Source: JAOUEA01 sp035249905 (GTDB lineage: Bacteria; Actinomycetota; UBA4738; HRBIN12). Taken from it: a stretch of 64,000 nucleotides of DNA. How positions within the stretch are numbered: position 1 is the first letter of the stretch; the number at the start of each line of letters is the position of its first letter. Location: positions 1 to 64,000 of the forward strand of contig DATFFT010000018.1 of assembly GCA_035249905.1 (NCBI GenBank), given 5' to 3'. This document shows positions 1-7,218 of this stretch, piece by piece. The position numbers were made by a program, and so were the translations under genes. Below the pieces are notes generated by a model. The model was not told the origin of the DNA. It did not search any database and saw only the letters and a program-made list of their open reading frames with translations.

Positions 1-264
1 CACGACTTCGCCGCGCAGATGCGCACGGACCAGGAAGTCGTGATCCCGATGGGCGAAGGCAATCTCGCGTCGCGGTCGAAGTGGCGCCGGCAGCTCAAAC
101 GCCGCATCTGGCGAGTGACCCGGCCCGCCACGTGGCGCTACGACCGGCTGCTCGCCGACCATGCCGAGCTCACGACGAGCCTCGCTGAGAAGGTCATGGT
201 GCTCGAGGCCGAGGTCGATCGCCTCAAGGAGGGGCGGGGGCACGACACGGATCCGGACCGGTGA
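1..264 (+). CDS. C-terminal fragment of unknown protein (5' truncated by window)
   Basis: The frame is open to the left edge of the window, so only the last 87 or so codons are seen; the first ATG at 19 need not be the true start. The fragment has a basic stretch (KWRRQLKRRIWR) followed by a predicted amphipathic helix or coiled coil (about residues 50-78, rich in L, A, E, with heptad-like spacing) and an acidic tail. No catalytic motif is visible. Its stop overlaps the GTG start of the next glycosyltransferase in a GTGA arrangement, so it belongs to the same glycan operon. Similar C-terminal coiled-coil tails occur on glycosyltransferases and methyltransferases in polysaccharide clusters, but that is inference only. 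Confidence 0.6.
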   Translation, partial: HDFAAQMRTDQEVVIPMGEGNLASRSKWRRQLKRRIWRVTRPATWRYDRLLADHAELTTSLAEKVMVLEAEVDRLKEGRGHDTDPDR

Positions 265-1310
265 GGGTCGCGGTCCTGCACCCCCAGACCGCGTTCGTCC
301 GCGGGGGGGCCGAGACCCACGCGGAGGCGTTGATCCGAGCGCTCCGTGATGCCGGGCACGAGGCGGACCTCGTGCGGATCGCCGGCAAGTGGTATCCGCC
401 GAGCCAGCTCGCCCATCAGATGGCCGTGTGGCGGAGCTTCGACATCACGGAGTCGAACGGACTCGTGGTCGACGCGGTGATCGGGATGAAGTTCCCCGCC
501 TACCTCGCCCAGCACGAGCGGAAGATCGTGTGGCTGATCCATCAGCACCGCACCGCGTACGAGCTCTGGGATCATCCGGTCTACGCGGATCTGAAGCGCC
601 AGGACGACGGTGCGCAGGTCCGGGACATGGTCTGGGAAGCCGACCGGGTCGCGCTCGGTGAGGCGAAGCGGGTCTTCACGAACGCGAAGAACGTGCGGGA
701 TCGACTCTGGAGCTCCCTCCGCATCCCGGCCGAGCCGCTCTACCACCCGAGCCACGTGGCCGAGGAGCTGCTCGACGGCCCGAACGGGCCGCTGGGTGAC
801 TTCCTGCTCTTCCCTAGTCGCATGGAGGGTTTGAAGCGGCAGTCCTTGGCGATCGAGGCGATGCGGCACGTCTCGACCGGCGCACGCCTCGTGCTCGTGG
901 GCCGAGGACCCGACGAGTCGAAGCTGCGTGAGCAGGTCGAGCGGCTCGGCGTCGGCGACCGCGTCGCGTTCGAGATCGGCGTGACCGACCAGCGCCTGCT
1001 GCAGCTCTACCGTGAGGCCCTCGGCGTGTACTTCGGTCCGTTCGACGAGGACTACGGCTACGTGACGATCGAAGGGTTCGCCGCGTCCAGGCCGGTGGTC
1101 ACACTCACCGACAGCGGCGGTCCCCTGGAGTTCGTGCGCGAGAACGAGACCGGACTGGTTCGTCCGCCCGAACCGAAGGCGATCGCCGAGGCATTCGATC
1201 GACTGTCGAACGATCGTACGGGCGCCGGGCGCATGGGCGCGGCCGGGCACGACCTCGTGCGCGCCGAGGTGCCCCGCTGGCCCGACATCGTCGCGCGGCT
1301 CCTCGGCTGA
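261..1310 (+). CDS. GT4-like glycosyltransferase
   Basis: A 349-residue protein with a GT-B layout. The N-terminus has a Rossmann strand followed by a glycine-rich acceptor loop (residues about 3-18, ending VRGGAETH). The C-terminal half has the donor-site pattern: LLFPSRMEGLKRQ, LVLVGRGP, an FGPFDEDYGYVTIEGFA segment (the EX7E-like region) and a DSGGPLEFV loop. These are typical of family GT4 retaining glycosyltransferases that add sugars to lipid-linked or surface glycans from nucleotide-sugar donors in the cytoplasm. The GTG start overlaps the upstream stop by 4 bases and the stop overlaps the next ATG (TGATG), so it is co-translated within the operon. The sugar specificity cannot be read from the sequence. 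Confidence 0.85.
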   Translation: MRVAVLHPQTAFVRGGAETHAEALIRALRDAGHEADLVRIAGKWYPPSQLAHQMAVWRSFDITESNGLVVDAVIGMKFPAYLAQHERKIVWLIHQHRTAYELWDHPVYADLKRQDDGAQVRDMVWEADRVALGEAKRVFTNAKNVRDRLWSSLRIPAEPLYHPSHVAEELLDGPNGPLGDFLLFPSRMEGLKRQSLAIEAMRHVSTGARLVLVGRGPDESKLREQVERLGVGDRVAFEIGVTDQRLLQLYREALGVYFGPFDEDYGYVTIEGFAASRPVVTLTDSGGPLEFVRENETGLVRPPEPKAIAEAFDRLSNDRTGAGRMGAAGHDLVRAEVPRWPDIVARLLG

Positions 1311-2698
1311 TGGACGCCCTCGCGAAGATCGTGCGAAGGATCCGCGGGCCCGGTGCCGTGGCGGTCCAGCACGGACGGGGCCCCGGGTCGCGGGGCGACG
1401 TGATCTTCGCGGGTCCGCTCCCGCCCGCGGCCACCGGGGTCGCCACCTACGACCGCGCCGTGCTCGACGGGCTCGAACGCGCCGGCCTGCCCGAGCGGGT
1501 GCGCTTCGACGCCGTCTGGCCGGTCGGCTCGCAGGACGCGGGACGCTTCCCGGGCTACCACCTCGGCGTCTTCCAGCTCGGGAACAACGTGGAGTTCCAC
1601 CTCGAGATCTACCGCGCGGCGTTCCTGACCGACGCCCTCGTGGTGCTTCATGACCTGGCGCTCGACGACTTCGTCCGTGGCCTGATCGCCGCCGGCGACC
1701 CACTCGGGTACATGGCGGCGCGCGAGGCCGCTCGCCTGCACGGAGCGACCGACGACCCGGACGTGATCGCGAACGCGCCGCTGCGCGAGCCGTGGTGCGC
1801 GCACGTGGTGCGCCGGGCCCGCGGGGTGATCGTGCATTCGGACTTCGGACGCCGCTACCTCGAGGGGTTCGGCTGCCGGACGCCCGTCTTCGTCGTGCCG
1901 CATCCGGTGATCGAGGCGCCCGGTGCCTTCGGGAAGACGGCGGCTCGCGCCCGGGAGCTCCGTGCGGGCCTGCACGACCCCCCGTTCCTCGTGGTGGCGC
2001 CCGGCGACATGAACGAGGCGAAGAGCCTGGAGGCGGTTGCCCGAGCCGTGGCGCTGCTCGGGAAGGAGGCGCATCTCGCGATCGTCGGCCGGCGGATCGA
2101 GGGCTACGACGTGGAAGGAGCGATCGAGGGCATCGGTTCGGGACCCCGCGTGAGCGTGCATGCCGACGTGCCGGACGAGGACTTCCTCGCGTGGCTCGGT
2201 GCGGCCGACGTGGCGGTCGACCTTCGGTTCCCGCACCGGGGCGAGGTGAGTGGCTCGCTCAGCAGAGCGATGCAGGCCGGGGTGCCGACGGTCGTCAGCG
2301 CGACCGGCACCTACCTCGACGTGCCCGACGAGACGGTGCTTCGCATCGCGCCCGGACCGCCCGACCCCGAGGAGCTCGCGAGCACCCTCGGGCGACTGCG
2401 CGACGATCCCGACCTGCGCGCCCGCATCGGCGCCGCCGCCGCGGCCCACGTCGAAGATCTGCGCGCGACTGACGCGACCACGCGCGGGTACGAGCGCGCG
2501 ATCACGGAGACGCTCGCGTTGGTGCGCGACCCCGCACGCAAGGCGCTGGCGATCTGGGGCAAGTCGCTCGTCGACATCGGCATCACCGAGGACGGGGTGG
2601 GCGCCGGCTACGGCTCCGAGTACGCGCGAGCGCTCCGTGCCTTCGAGCCCGGTCCCGAGATCGCCGAGGCGCAGGAGAACTTCGAACGATCGTCATAG
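1310..2698 (+). CDS. GT4-like glycosyltransferase, second in operon
   Basis: A 462-residue GT-B type protein. An N-terminal PPAATGVATYDRAV loop matches the glycine-rich acceptor site of GT4 enzymes; the second half has FLVVAPGDMNEAKSLE, HLAIVGRRI and GSLSRAMQAGVPTVVSATGTY, which is the donor nucleotide-sugar binding region. About 60 residues follow the usual domain end (an AIWGKSLVDIGITEDG segment) and have no obvious fold assignment. The ATG overlaps the previous stop (TGATG). It ends about 95 bases before the ABC transporter gene, where a new -10 box lies, so the first three genes may form one transcription unit and the exporter another. Likely builds a surface polysaccharide or glycolipid; donor unknown. 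Confidence 0.8.
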   Translation: MDALAKIVRRIRGPGAVAVQHGRGPGSRGDVIFAGPLPPAATGVATYDRAVLDGLERAGLPERVRFDAVWPVGSQDAGRFPGYHLGVFQLGNNVEFHLEIYRAAFLTDALVVLHDLALDDFVRGLIAAGDPLGYMAAREAARLHGATDDPDVIANAPLREPWCAHVVRRARGVIVHSDFGRRYLEGFGCRTPVFVVPHPVIEAPGAFGKTAARARELRAGLHDPPFLVVAPGDMNEAKSLEAVARAVALLGKEAHLAIVGRRIEGYDVEGAIEGIGSGPRVSVHADVPDEDFLAWLGAADVAVDLRFPHRGEVSGSLSRAMQAGVPTVVSATGTYLDVPDETVLRIAPGPPDPEELASTLGRLRDDPDLRARIGAAAAAHVEDLRATDATTRGYERAITETLALVRDPARKALAIWGKSLVDIGITEDGVGAGYGSEYARALRAFEPGPEIAEAQENFERSS

Positions 2699-2730
2699 GG
2701 CGACGCTCCCGGCGACCCTGCGCGCGTTGC

Positions 2731-2736
2731 TAGACT
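2731..2736 (+). promoter_or_regulatory. -10 box upstream of the export ABC transporter
   Basis: TAGACT fits the TANNNT form of actinobacterial -10 elements and lies between the glycosyltransferase stop (2698) and the permease gene. No convincing -35 is seen 17 bases upstream. A Shine-Dalgarno AGGAG follows at 2781-2785. Confidence 0.4.
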
Positions 2737-2809
2737 CATCCGCGCGCTGACCTGCGGGTTCGCACCCGCGACCTCACGACAGGAGCCGCCCGCCATCGCC
2801 ACGCCGACC

Positions 2810-3691
2810 GTGATCGAACGCACGTCCGAGACGCCCCACCTGCGGCCAGGCGCTCGGCTGCGCGAGCTCTGGGGGTACCGCGAGATCCTCGTCAACCTCG
2901 TCCGGAAGGAACTGAAGGTCAAGTACACGGCGTCGTTCCTCGGCGCCCTCTGGTCGTTGCTGAACCCGATCGTCTTCCTCGCCGTCTTCTCGTTCGTGGT
3001 CGTGGTTCTGCAGAACCGCGTGCCCGATTTCCCGGTGTTCCTCCTCTCGGGGCTGCTCGCGTGGAACCTGTTCTCGGCGTCGCTGCTGTCGGGGTCGCGT
3101 GCCGTCATCGACAACGCGAACCTCGTGAAGAAGGTCGCCTTCCCCCGCGAGATCTTGCCCCTGGCCTCGGTCGGGGTGGGGTTGTTCGACTTCGTGTTGC
3201 AGACCACCGTGCTGTTGCTGTTCGTCATCGTGTCGGGCCACGGCATCGGCGTCGAGGCGATCGTGCTCTACCCGCTCGCGTTCGTGACGCTGATGGTCTT
3301 CACGACCGCGACGACCCTGTGGACCTCCGCGATCAACGTGCGGTACCGCGACGTCGGCCATCTATTGAACCTCGGGTTGCTCGTCTGGTTCTGGATGACG
3401 CCCATCGTGTACCAGGCTGCGCTGGTGCAGCAGCACCTCGCCTCCCGCGAGATCGCCGGCGTGAACCTGTGGAACCTCTACCTCGTGAACCCGCTCACCC
3501 CGATCGTGCTCGGCTTCCAGCGGGCGCTCTACGGCGACCCGGTGCAGGGCGGTGAACAGGTGCTGCCCGACGTGACGGTGGTCTGGCAGGCCGGTCTGCT
3601 CGCCGCCGTGTTGGCGATCTCGGCGGGGCTCCTGCTCCTGGCGTGGCGATCGTTCTTCCGGCGCTCGGGCGACTTCGCGGAGGAGCTGTGA
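2810..3691 (+). CDS. wzm: ABC-2 type permease for polysaccharide export (Wzm/TagG-like)
   Basis: A 293-residue integral membrane protein of the ABC-2 family. It starts with a cytoplasmic segment ending in LVRKELKVKYTASFLG, a hallmark of Wzm/TagG/RfbA permeases, followed by about six hydrophobic helices (around residues 35-60, 65-85, 110-140, 145-170, 180-200, 255-280). The ATP-binding partner follows directly with a GTGA overlap, so the pair forms a complete exporter that moves lipid-linked glycan across the inner membrane. GTG at 2810 is the only ordinary start in the region but has no ribosome binding site; an in-frame ATC at 2795 sits 9 bases after AGGAG (2781-2785) and may be the real start. 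The function call is firm, the start is not. Confidence 0.87.
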   Translation: MIERTSETPHLRPGARLRELWGYREILVNLVRKELKVKYTASFLGALWSLLNPIVFLAVFSFVVVVLQNRVPDFPVFLLSGLLAWNLFSASLLSGSRAVIDNANLVKKVAFPREILPLASVGVGLFDFVLQTTVLLLFVIVSGHGIGVEAIVLYPLAFVTLMVFTTATTLWTSAINVRYRDVGHLLNLGLLVWFWMTPIVYQAALVQQHLASREIAGVNLWNLYLVNPLTPIVLGFQRALYGDPVQGGEQVLPDVTVVWQAGLLAAVLAISAGLLLLAWRSFFRRSGDFAEEL

Positions 3692-4860
3692 CGAGGGCGA
3701 TCGAGGTCCGCGAGGTCTCGAAGCGGTTCCGGCTCTACCGTGAGCGGCCGAGCAGCGTGAAGCAGCGATTGCTGGTCACGCGCTCCAGGGCCGAGGAGTT
3801 CTGGGCGCTCCGCGATGTCTCGGCAACGATCGAGGAAGGGTCGAGCCTCGGCCTGATCGGACACAACGGCTCCGGGAAGACGACGTTGCTCAAGTGCATC
3901 GCCGGCATCCTGCGCCCGAGCGAGGGAACGATCCGCACCCGTGGGCGCATGGCCGCGCTGCTCGAACTCGGGGCCGGCTTCCATCCCGAGCTCACCGGCC
4001 GCGAGAACGTCTACCTCAACTCGGCGTTCCTCGGCCTGTCTCGGCGAGAGACCGCGCGGGCCTACGACGACATCGTGGGCTTCGCCGAGCTCGAGGACTT
4101 CATGGACAACCAGGTGAAGTTCTACTCCTCGGGCATGCTCGTCCGTCTGGGGTTCGCGGTCGCGGTGCACGTCGATCCCGAGATCCTGCTGATCGATGAG
4201 GTCCTCGCGGTCGGCGACGAGGCGTTCCAGCAGCGATGCGTCGATCGCGTTCGCGAGTTCCAGCGAGACGGACGCACGATCGTGCTCGTCACGCACGCGC
4301 TCGACACCGTCGTCGAGGTCTGCGATCGCGCCGTGATGCTCGACCACGGCACGCTGCACATGGACGGCCGGCCCGCCGAGGTCGTCCGTGAGCTGCGTCA
4401 TCGCCTGCTCAGCCGCGATCCGCATTTCGTGCCGGAAGAGGGCAGCCGCGAGGTCGAGATCGCCGCCGTGAGCTTCGATTCTGGGGGTGACGGCAACGGC
4501 ACGGTCTGGCCCGGCGTGGAGCTCGCGATCGCGGTCGACGTGCAGGCCAACGAAACGGTCCCGGACCTCGACGTCTCGTTCGCCGTGGTCTCCGCCGCGA
4601 CGAACCACCCCGTGGTCGACGGACGCACGAGCGAGATGGGGATCGCCCTCGGTCCGATCGATGGGAAGAAGCGCGTGGTCTTCCGCGTGCCGTCGGCCGA
4701 GTGGGTCGGCGGCACGTACTTCGTCACGGTCGGTCTCTCGTCGATGGCCGGCGCCCCGTACCACGTCCAGACCCAGCGATACGTGGTGCAGGTGCCGGCC
4801 GACGTGCAGGTGCCCAAACGCCTGGGGGTCCAGCCCGCCGCTACGGTAGAGGACCTGTGA
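3688..4860 (+). CDS. wzt: ABC transporter ATPase with Wzt-like C-terminal domain
   Basis: A 390-residue ATPase. The GTG at 3688 overlaps the permease stop and gives a protein starting VTRAIEVREVSKRF, as expected for Wzt/TagH. The nucleotide-binding domain (about 1-240) has Walker A GHNGSGKTT, the ABC signature as YSSGMLVRLGFA, Walker B ILLIDEVLAVGD and the H-loop THA. The GMLVRLGFAVA variant signature and the LELGAGFHPELTGRENV segment are typical of polysaccharide and teichoic acid exporters. Residues from about 255 on form a beta-rich domain like the O-antigen-binding domain of Wzt, which in studied systems recognises the capped glycan chain. This suggests substrate-selective export of a finished chain. 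Confidence 0.9.
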   Translation: MTRAIEVREVSKRFRLYRERPSSVKQRLLVTRSRAEEFWALRDVSATIEEGSSLGLIGHNGSGKTTLLKCIAGILRPSEGTIRTRGRMAALLELGAGFHPELTGRENVYLNSAFLGLSRRETARAYDDIVGFAELEDFMDNQVKFYSSGMLVRLGFAVAVHVDPEILLIDEVLAVGDEAFQQRCVDRVREFQRDGRTIVLVTHALDTVVEVCDRAVMLDHGTLHMDGRPAEVVRELRHRLLSRDPHFVPEEGSREVEIAAVSFDSGGDGNGTVWPGVELAIAVDVQANETVPDLDVSFAVVSAATNHPVVDGRTSEMGIALGPIDGKKRVVFRVPSAEWVGGTYFVTVGLSSMAGAPYHVQTQRYVVQVPADVQVPKRLGVQPAATVEDL

Positions 4861-5324
4861 ACCCGAACCCGCCCGTCACCGACCCCGAGGCGCACGACGC
4901 GCACCTCGCAGAACGCGTCGCAGGGCTGCCTGCGGGAAGGAAGGACCTCACGATGTTGATCGCCCTGATCCTGTTGTCGGTGGTCCTGGCGGCCGTGGCG
5001 CAGCTCACGCTCAAACACGGCATGAACCAGGTGGCCTCCAACAGCGGCGAGCTGCATCTGAACGCGCGTTCCCTGAAGGACGTCGCCACGACCTGGGCGG
5101 TATGGGGCGGCCTGCTCCTGTTCGGCCTCTCGGCCTTCGTCTGGCTCGCGGTCCTGTCGCGAGCGTCGCTCTCGTTCGCCTATCCGTTCGCGTCGCTCAC
5201 GTACGCGCTGATCCTGCTCGCCGACCGCTTCCTGCTGCACGAGCAGATCCCGCCCCTTCGTTGGGCCGGGGTGTTCTGCATCATGCTCGGCATCGTGCTG
5301 GTGGCGCAGACACCCCACCGGTGA
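4857..5324 (+). CDS. Small EamA/DMT-superfamily membrane protein (ArnE-like)
   Basis: About 155 residues from a GTG that overlaps the upstream stop (GTGA). The first 32 residues are hydrophilic; from MLIALILLSVVL onward there are four hydrophobic helices with short loops, the size and layout of small multidrug resistance-like DMT proteins such as ArnE/ArnF, which flip undecaprenyl-phosphate sugars. A second possible start, ATG 4953, has a strong GGAAGGAAGG site just upstream and would give 123 residues without the extension. Its place between glycan export and glycosyltransferase genes supports a lipid-linked sugar flippase role, but that is inference. Confidence 0.7.
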   Translation: MNPNPPVTDPEAHDAHLAERVAGLPAGRKDLTMLIALILLSVVLAAVAQLTLKHGMNQVASNSGELHLNARSLKDVATTWAVWGGLLLFGLSAFVWLAVLSRASLSFAYPFASLTYALILLADRFLLHEQIPPLRWAGVFCIMLGIVLVAQTPHR

Positions 5325-6202
5325 CGATCACCGTTCCCCCCGAAGAAGCCGAGCTCGCGGTCGTGATCGTGAACTTCAACACGGGCGGGTACCTCGAGCG
5401 ATGCCTCGCATCGCTCGAACGGCATCGCGGCGACATCGCCCTCGACGTGCTCGTGATCGACAATGCTTCGGACGACGGCTCGCACACCTCGGCGATCGCC
5501 GCCCACCCCTGGGCCCGGCTGATCGAGAACCCCACCAACGTCTATCTCTCTCCCGCCTGGAACCAGGGGATCCGCGAGACCTCGGCGCCGCACGTGCTGC
5601 TGCTGAACCCTGACACCGAGTGGTGGTCCGGCACGCTCGCCGACCTGGTCGAGGTCGCCGAGCGGAACCCCCGCTCCGGGATCGTCGGGCCGGTCGTGCG
5701 CAACTCCGACGGAACGATCTACGAGAGCGGGCGCCTGTTCCCCGGCATGGTCGACGCGTTCGGGCACGCGATCCTCGGATCGTTGCGACCGGGGAACAGG
5801 TTCACGCGGCGCTACCACATGGCCGGGTGGGACCGCATGACCCAGCGCGAGGTCGATTGGGTGAGCGGGTGCTGCATGCTGTTCCCCCGCGAGGTGTTCG
5901 GCGCCATCGGGACCTTCGACGAGGGGTTCCCCCTCTACGGCGAGGAACTCGACATCGCCTCCCGACTGCGGGACGCGGGCCGGTCGGTCCTGTACACGCC
6001 GCGGGCCGAGGTCGTCCACGAGTCGGGGGTCTCGACGGGCCGGAGCCGGGAGATGCTGCGTATGCACTCGGACAGCGTCTACCGTTACTACCGCAAGCAC
6101 CGGGCCGCCGGCTGGCGCCGGCTCACGTTGCCCGCGGCGTGGATGACGCTGCGCCTGCGCGCGGAGCTGGAGGCTCTGCGAGGAAGGATCACGACACGAT
6201 GA
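5321..6202 (+). CDS. GT2 family glycosyltransferase (rhamnosyltransferase-like)
   Basis: A 293-residue inverting GT-A glycosyltransferase. It has AVVIVNFNTGGYLERCL at the N-terminus, VIDNASDDGS at about residue 50, LLLNPDTEWW as the metal/donor DXD-like motif, and WVSGCCMLFPREVF followed by LYGEELDIASRLRDAG, where ED-type acidic residues form the acceptor site. This arrangement is typical of rhamnosyl- and related transferases (WbbL-like) in cell-envelope glycan assembly. Start GTG overlaps the previous stop; the stop overlaps the next ATG (ATGA), so it is tightly coupled to the sugar-nucleotide transferase that follows. Confidence 0.85.
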   Translation: MTITVPPEEAELAVVIVNFNTGGYLERCLASLERHRGDIALDVLVIDNASDDGSHTSAIAAHPWARLIENPTNVYLSPAWNQGIRETSAPHVLLLNPDTEWWSGTLADLVEVAERNPRSGIVGPVVRNSDGTIYESGRLFPGMVDAFGHAILGSLRPGNRFTRRYHMAGWDRMTQREVDWVSGCCMLFPREVFGAIGTFDEGFPLYGEELDIASRLRDAGRSVLYTPRAEVVHESGVSTGRSREMLRMHSDSVYRYYRKHRAAGWRRLTLPAAWMTLRLRAELEALRGRITTR

Positions 6203-7218
6203 GAGCCGTCGTGCTGGTGGGGGGAGAGGGCACGCGCATGCGACCCCTCACCCAGACCGTGCCGAAGCCGTTGCTGCCGCTGATGGACCGGCACGTGCTC
6301 GACCACGTCCTCGATCACCTGGCGCGCCACGGGGTGCACGAGGTCGTGCTGAGCTCGCCCTACCTCGAGCACGTGTTCCATCCGTTCATCGAGGCCCGAC
6401 ACGGCGATCCCGCGATCACGTGGATCACCGAGACGCACGCGCTGGGCACCGGCGGCGCCATCGTGAACGCCCTCGCATCGGCCGGCGACGAGCCGTTCTT
6501 CGCGCTCAACGGCGACATCCTCACCGATCTCGATCTGACGGCCATGCGCTCGGCCCACGAGGAGCGGGACGCCGCCGTCACGATCGCCCTGCATCACGTC
6601 GAGGACGCCCGTGCCTTCGGGCTGGTCGCCAGCGACGCGGAAGGCCGGATCACGGAGTTCCGCGAGAAGCCCGAGGACCCGATCCCCGGCGACATCAATG
6701 CGGGCACCTACGTGCTCGACCCCCGCGTGCTGCGCGGGTGGACGCCCGGGGAAACGATCTCGATCGAACGCGACATCTTCCCGGCTGTGATCGAGGCCGG
6801 AGATCGGGTGTACGGGTTCGTGTCCCACGCCTACTGGCTCGATCTCGGCACACCCGAGAAGTACCTTCAGGCGCACTTCGACATGTTCGAGGGGAAGGTG
6901 CACGGCGTCTCGTACCCGGCGCCGTGGGTCGCCGACGGCGTCGCGGTGGACCTGCGGGCTCACCTGGGACGGTGGGTGGCCGTGGGAGCGGGTGCGGCCA
7001 TCGGTCCCGAGGTCCGGATCGACGATTCCGTGCTGCACGAGGGTGTCCGCGTCGGCGCCGGCGCGGTGGTCACGGGCTCGGTGCTCGCGCGCGACGTCGT
7101 CGTCGGCGAGGGAGCGATCGTCGGATCGAGCGTGGTGGGCCAGGACGGCTCGGTGCCGGCCGGTGCACGCTTGACCGACGTCCGGGTCGACGCCGGCACG
7201 GAGGCCGCCGCCTCGTGA
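6199..7218 (+). CDS. Sugar-1-phosphate nucleotidyltransferase (mannose-1-P guanylyltransferase-like)
   Basis: A 339-residue NTP-transferase. The N-terminal catalytic domain begins RAVVLVGGEGTRMRPLT, the nucleotide-binding signature, with KPLLPLMDRHVLDH, GTGGAIVNAL, FFALNGDILTDLD (metal-binding Asp) and FREKPEDP. The C-terminal third is a left-handed beta-helix of hexapeptide-like repeats (about 245-335). It resembles mannose-1-phosphate guanylyltransferases and glucose-1-phosphate transferases of actinobacteria; mycobacteria encode such an enzyme close to wbbL in the same general locus. It would supply the activated sugar used by the neighbouring glycosyltransferases. GDP-mannose is the best guess given the phosphomannomutase at 22971. 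Confidence 0.85.
   Translation: MRAVVLVGGEGTRMRPLTQTVPKPLLPLMDRHVLDHVLDHLARHGVHEVVLSSPYLEHVFHPFIEARHGDPAITWITETHALGTGGAIVNALASAGDEPFFALNGDILTDLDLTAMRSAHEERDAAVTIALHHVEDARAFGLVASDAEGRITEFREKPEDPIPGDINAGTYVLDPRVLRGWTPGETISIERDIFPAVIEAGDRVYGFVSHAYWLDLGTPEKYLQAHFDMFEGKVHGVSYPAPWVADGVAVDLRAHLGRWVAVGAGAAIGPEVRIDDSVLHEGVRVGAGAVVTGSVLARDVVVGEGAIVGSSVVGQDGSVPAGARLTDVRVDAGTEAAAS

Noticed and set aside
138..1703. Long minus-strand open frames opposite the glycosyltransferases
   Set aside because: Rich in Arg, Gly and Pro, no family features, and antisense to well-supported genes; typical shadows in high-GC DNA.
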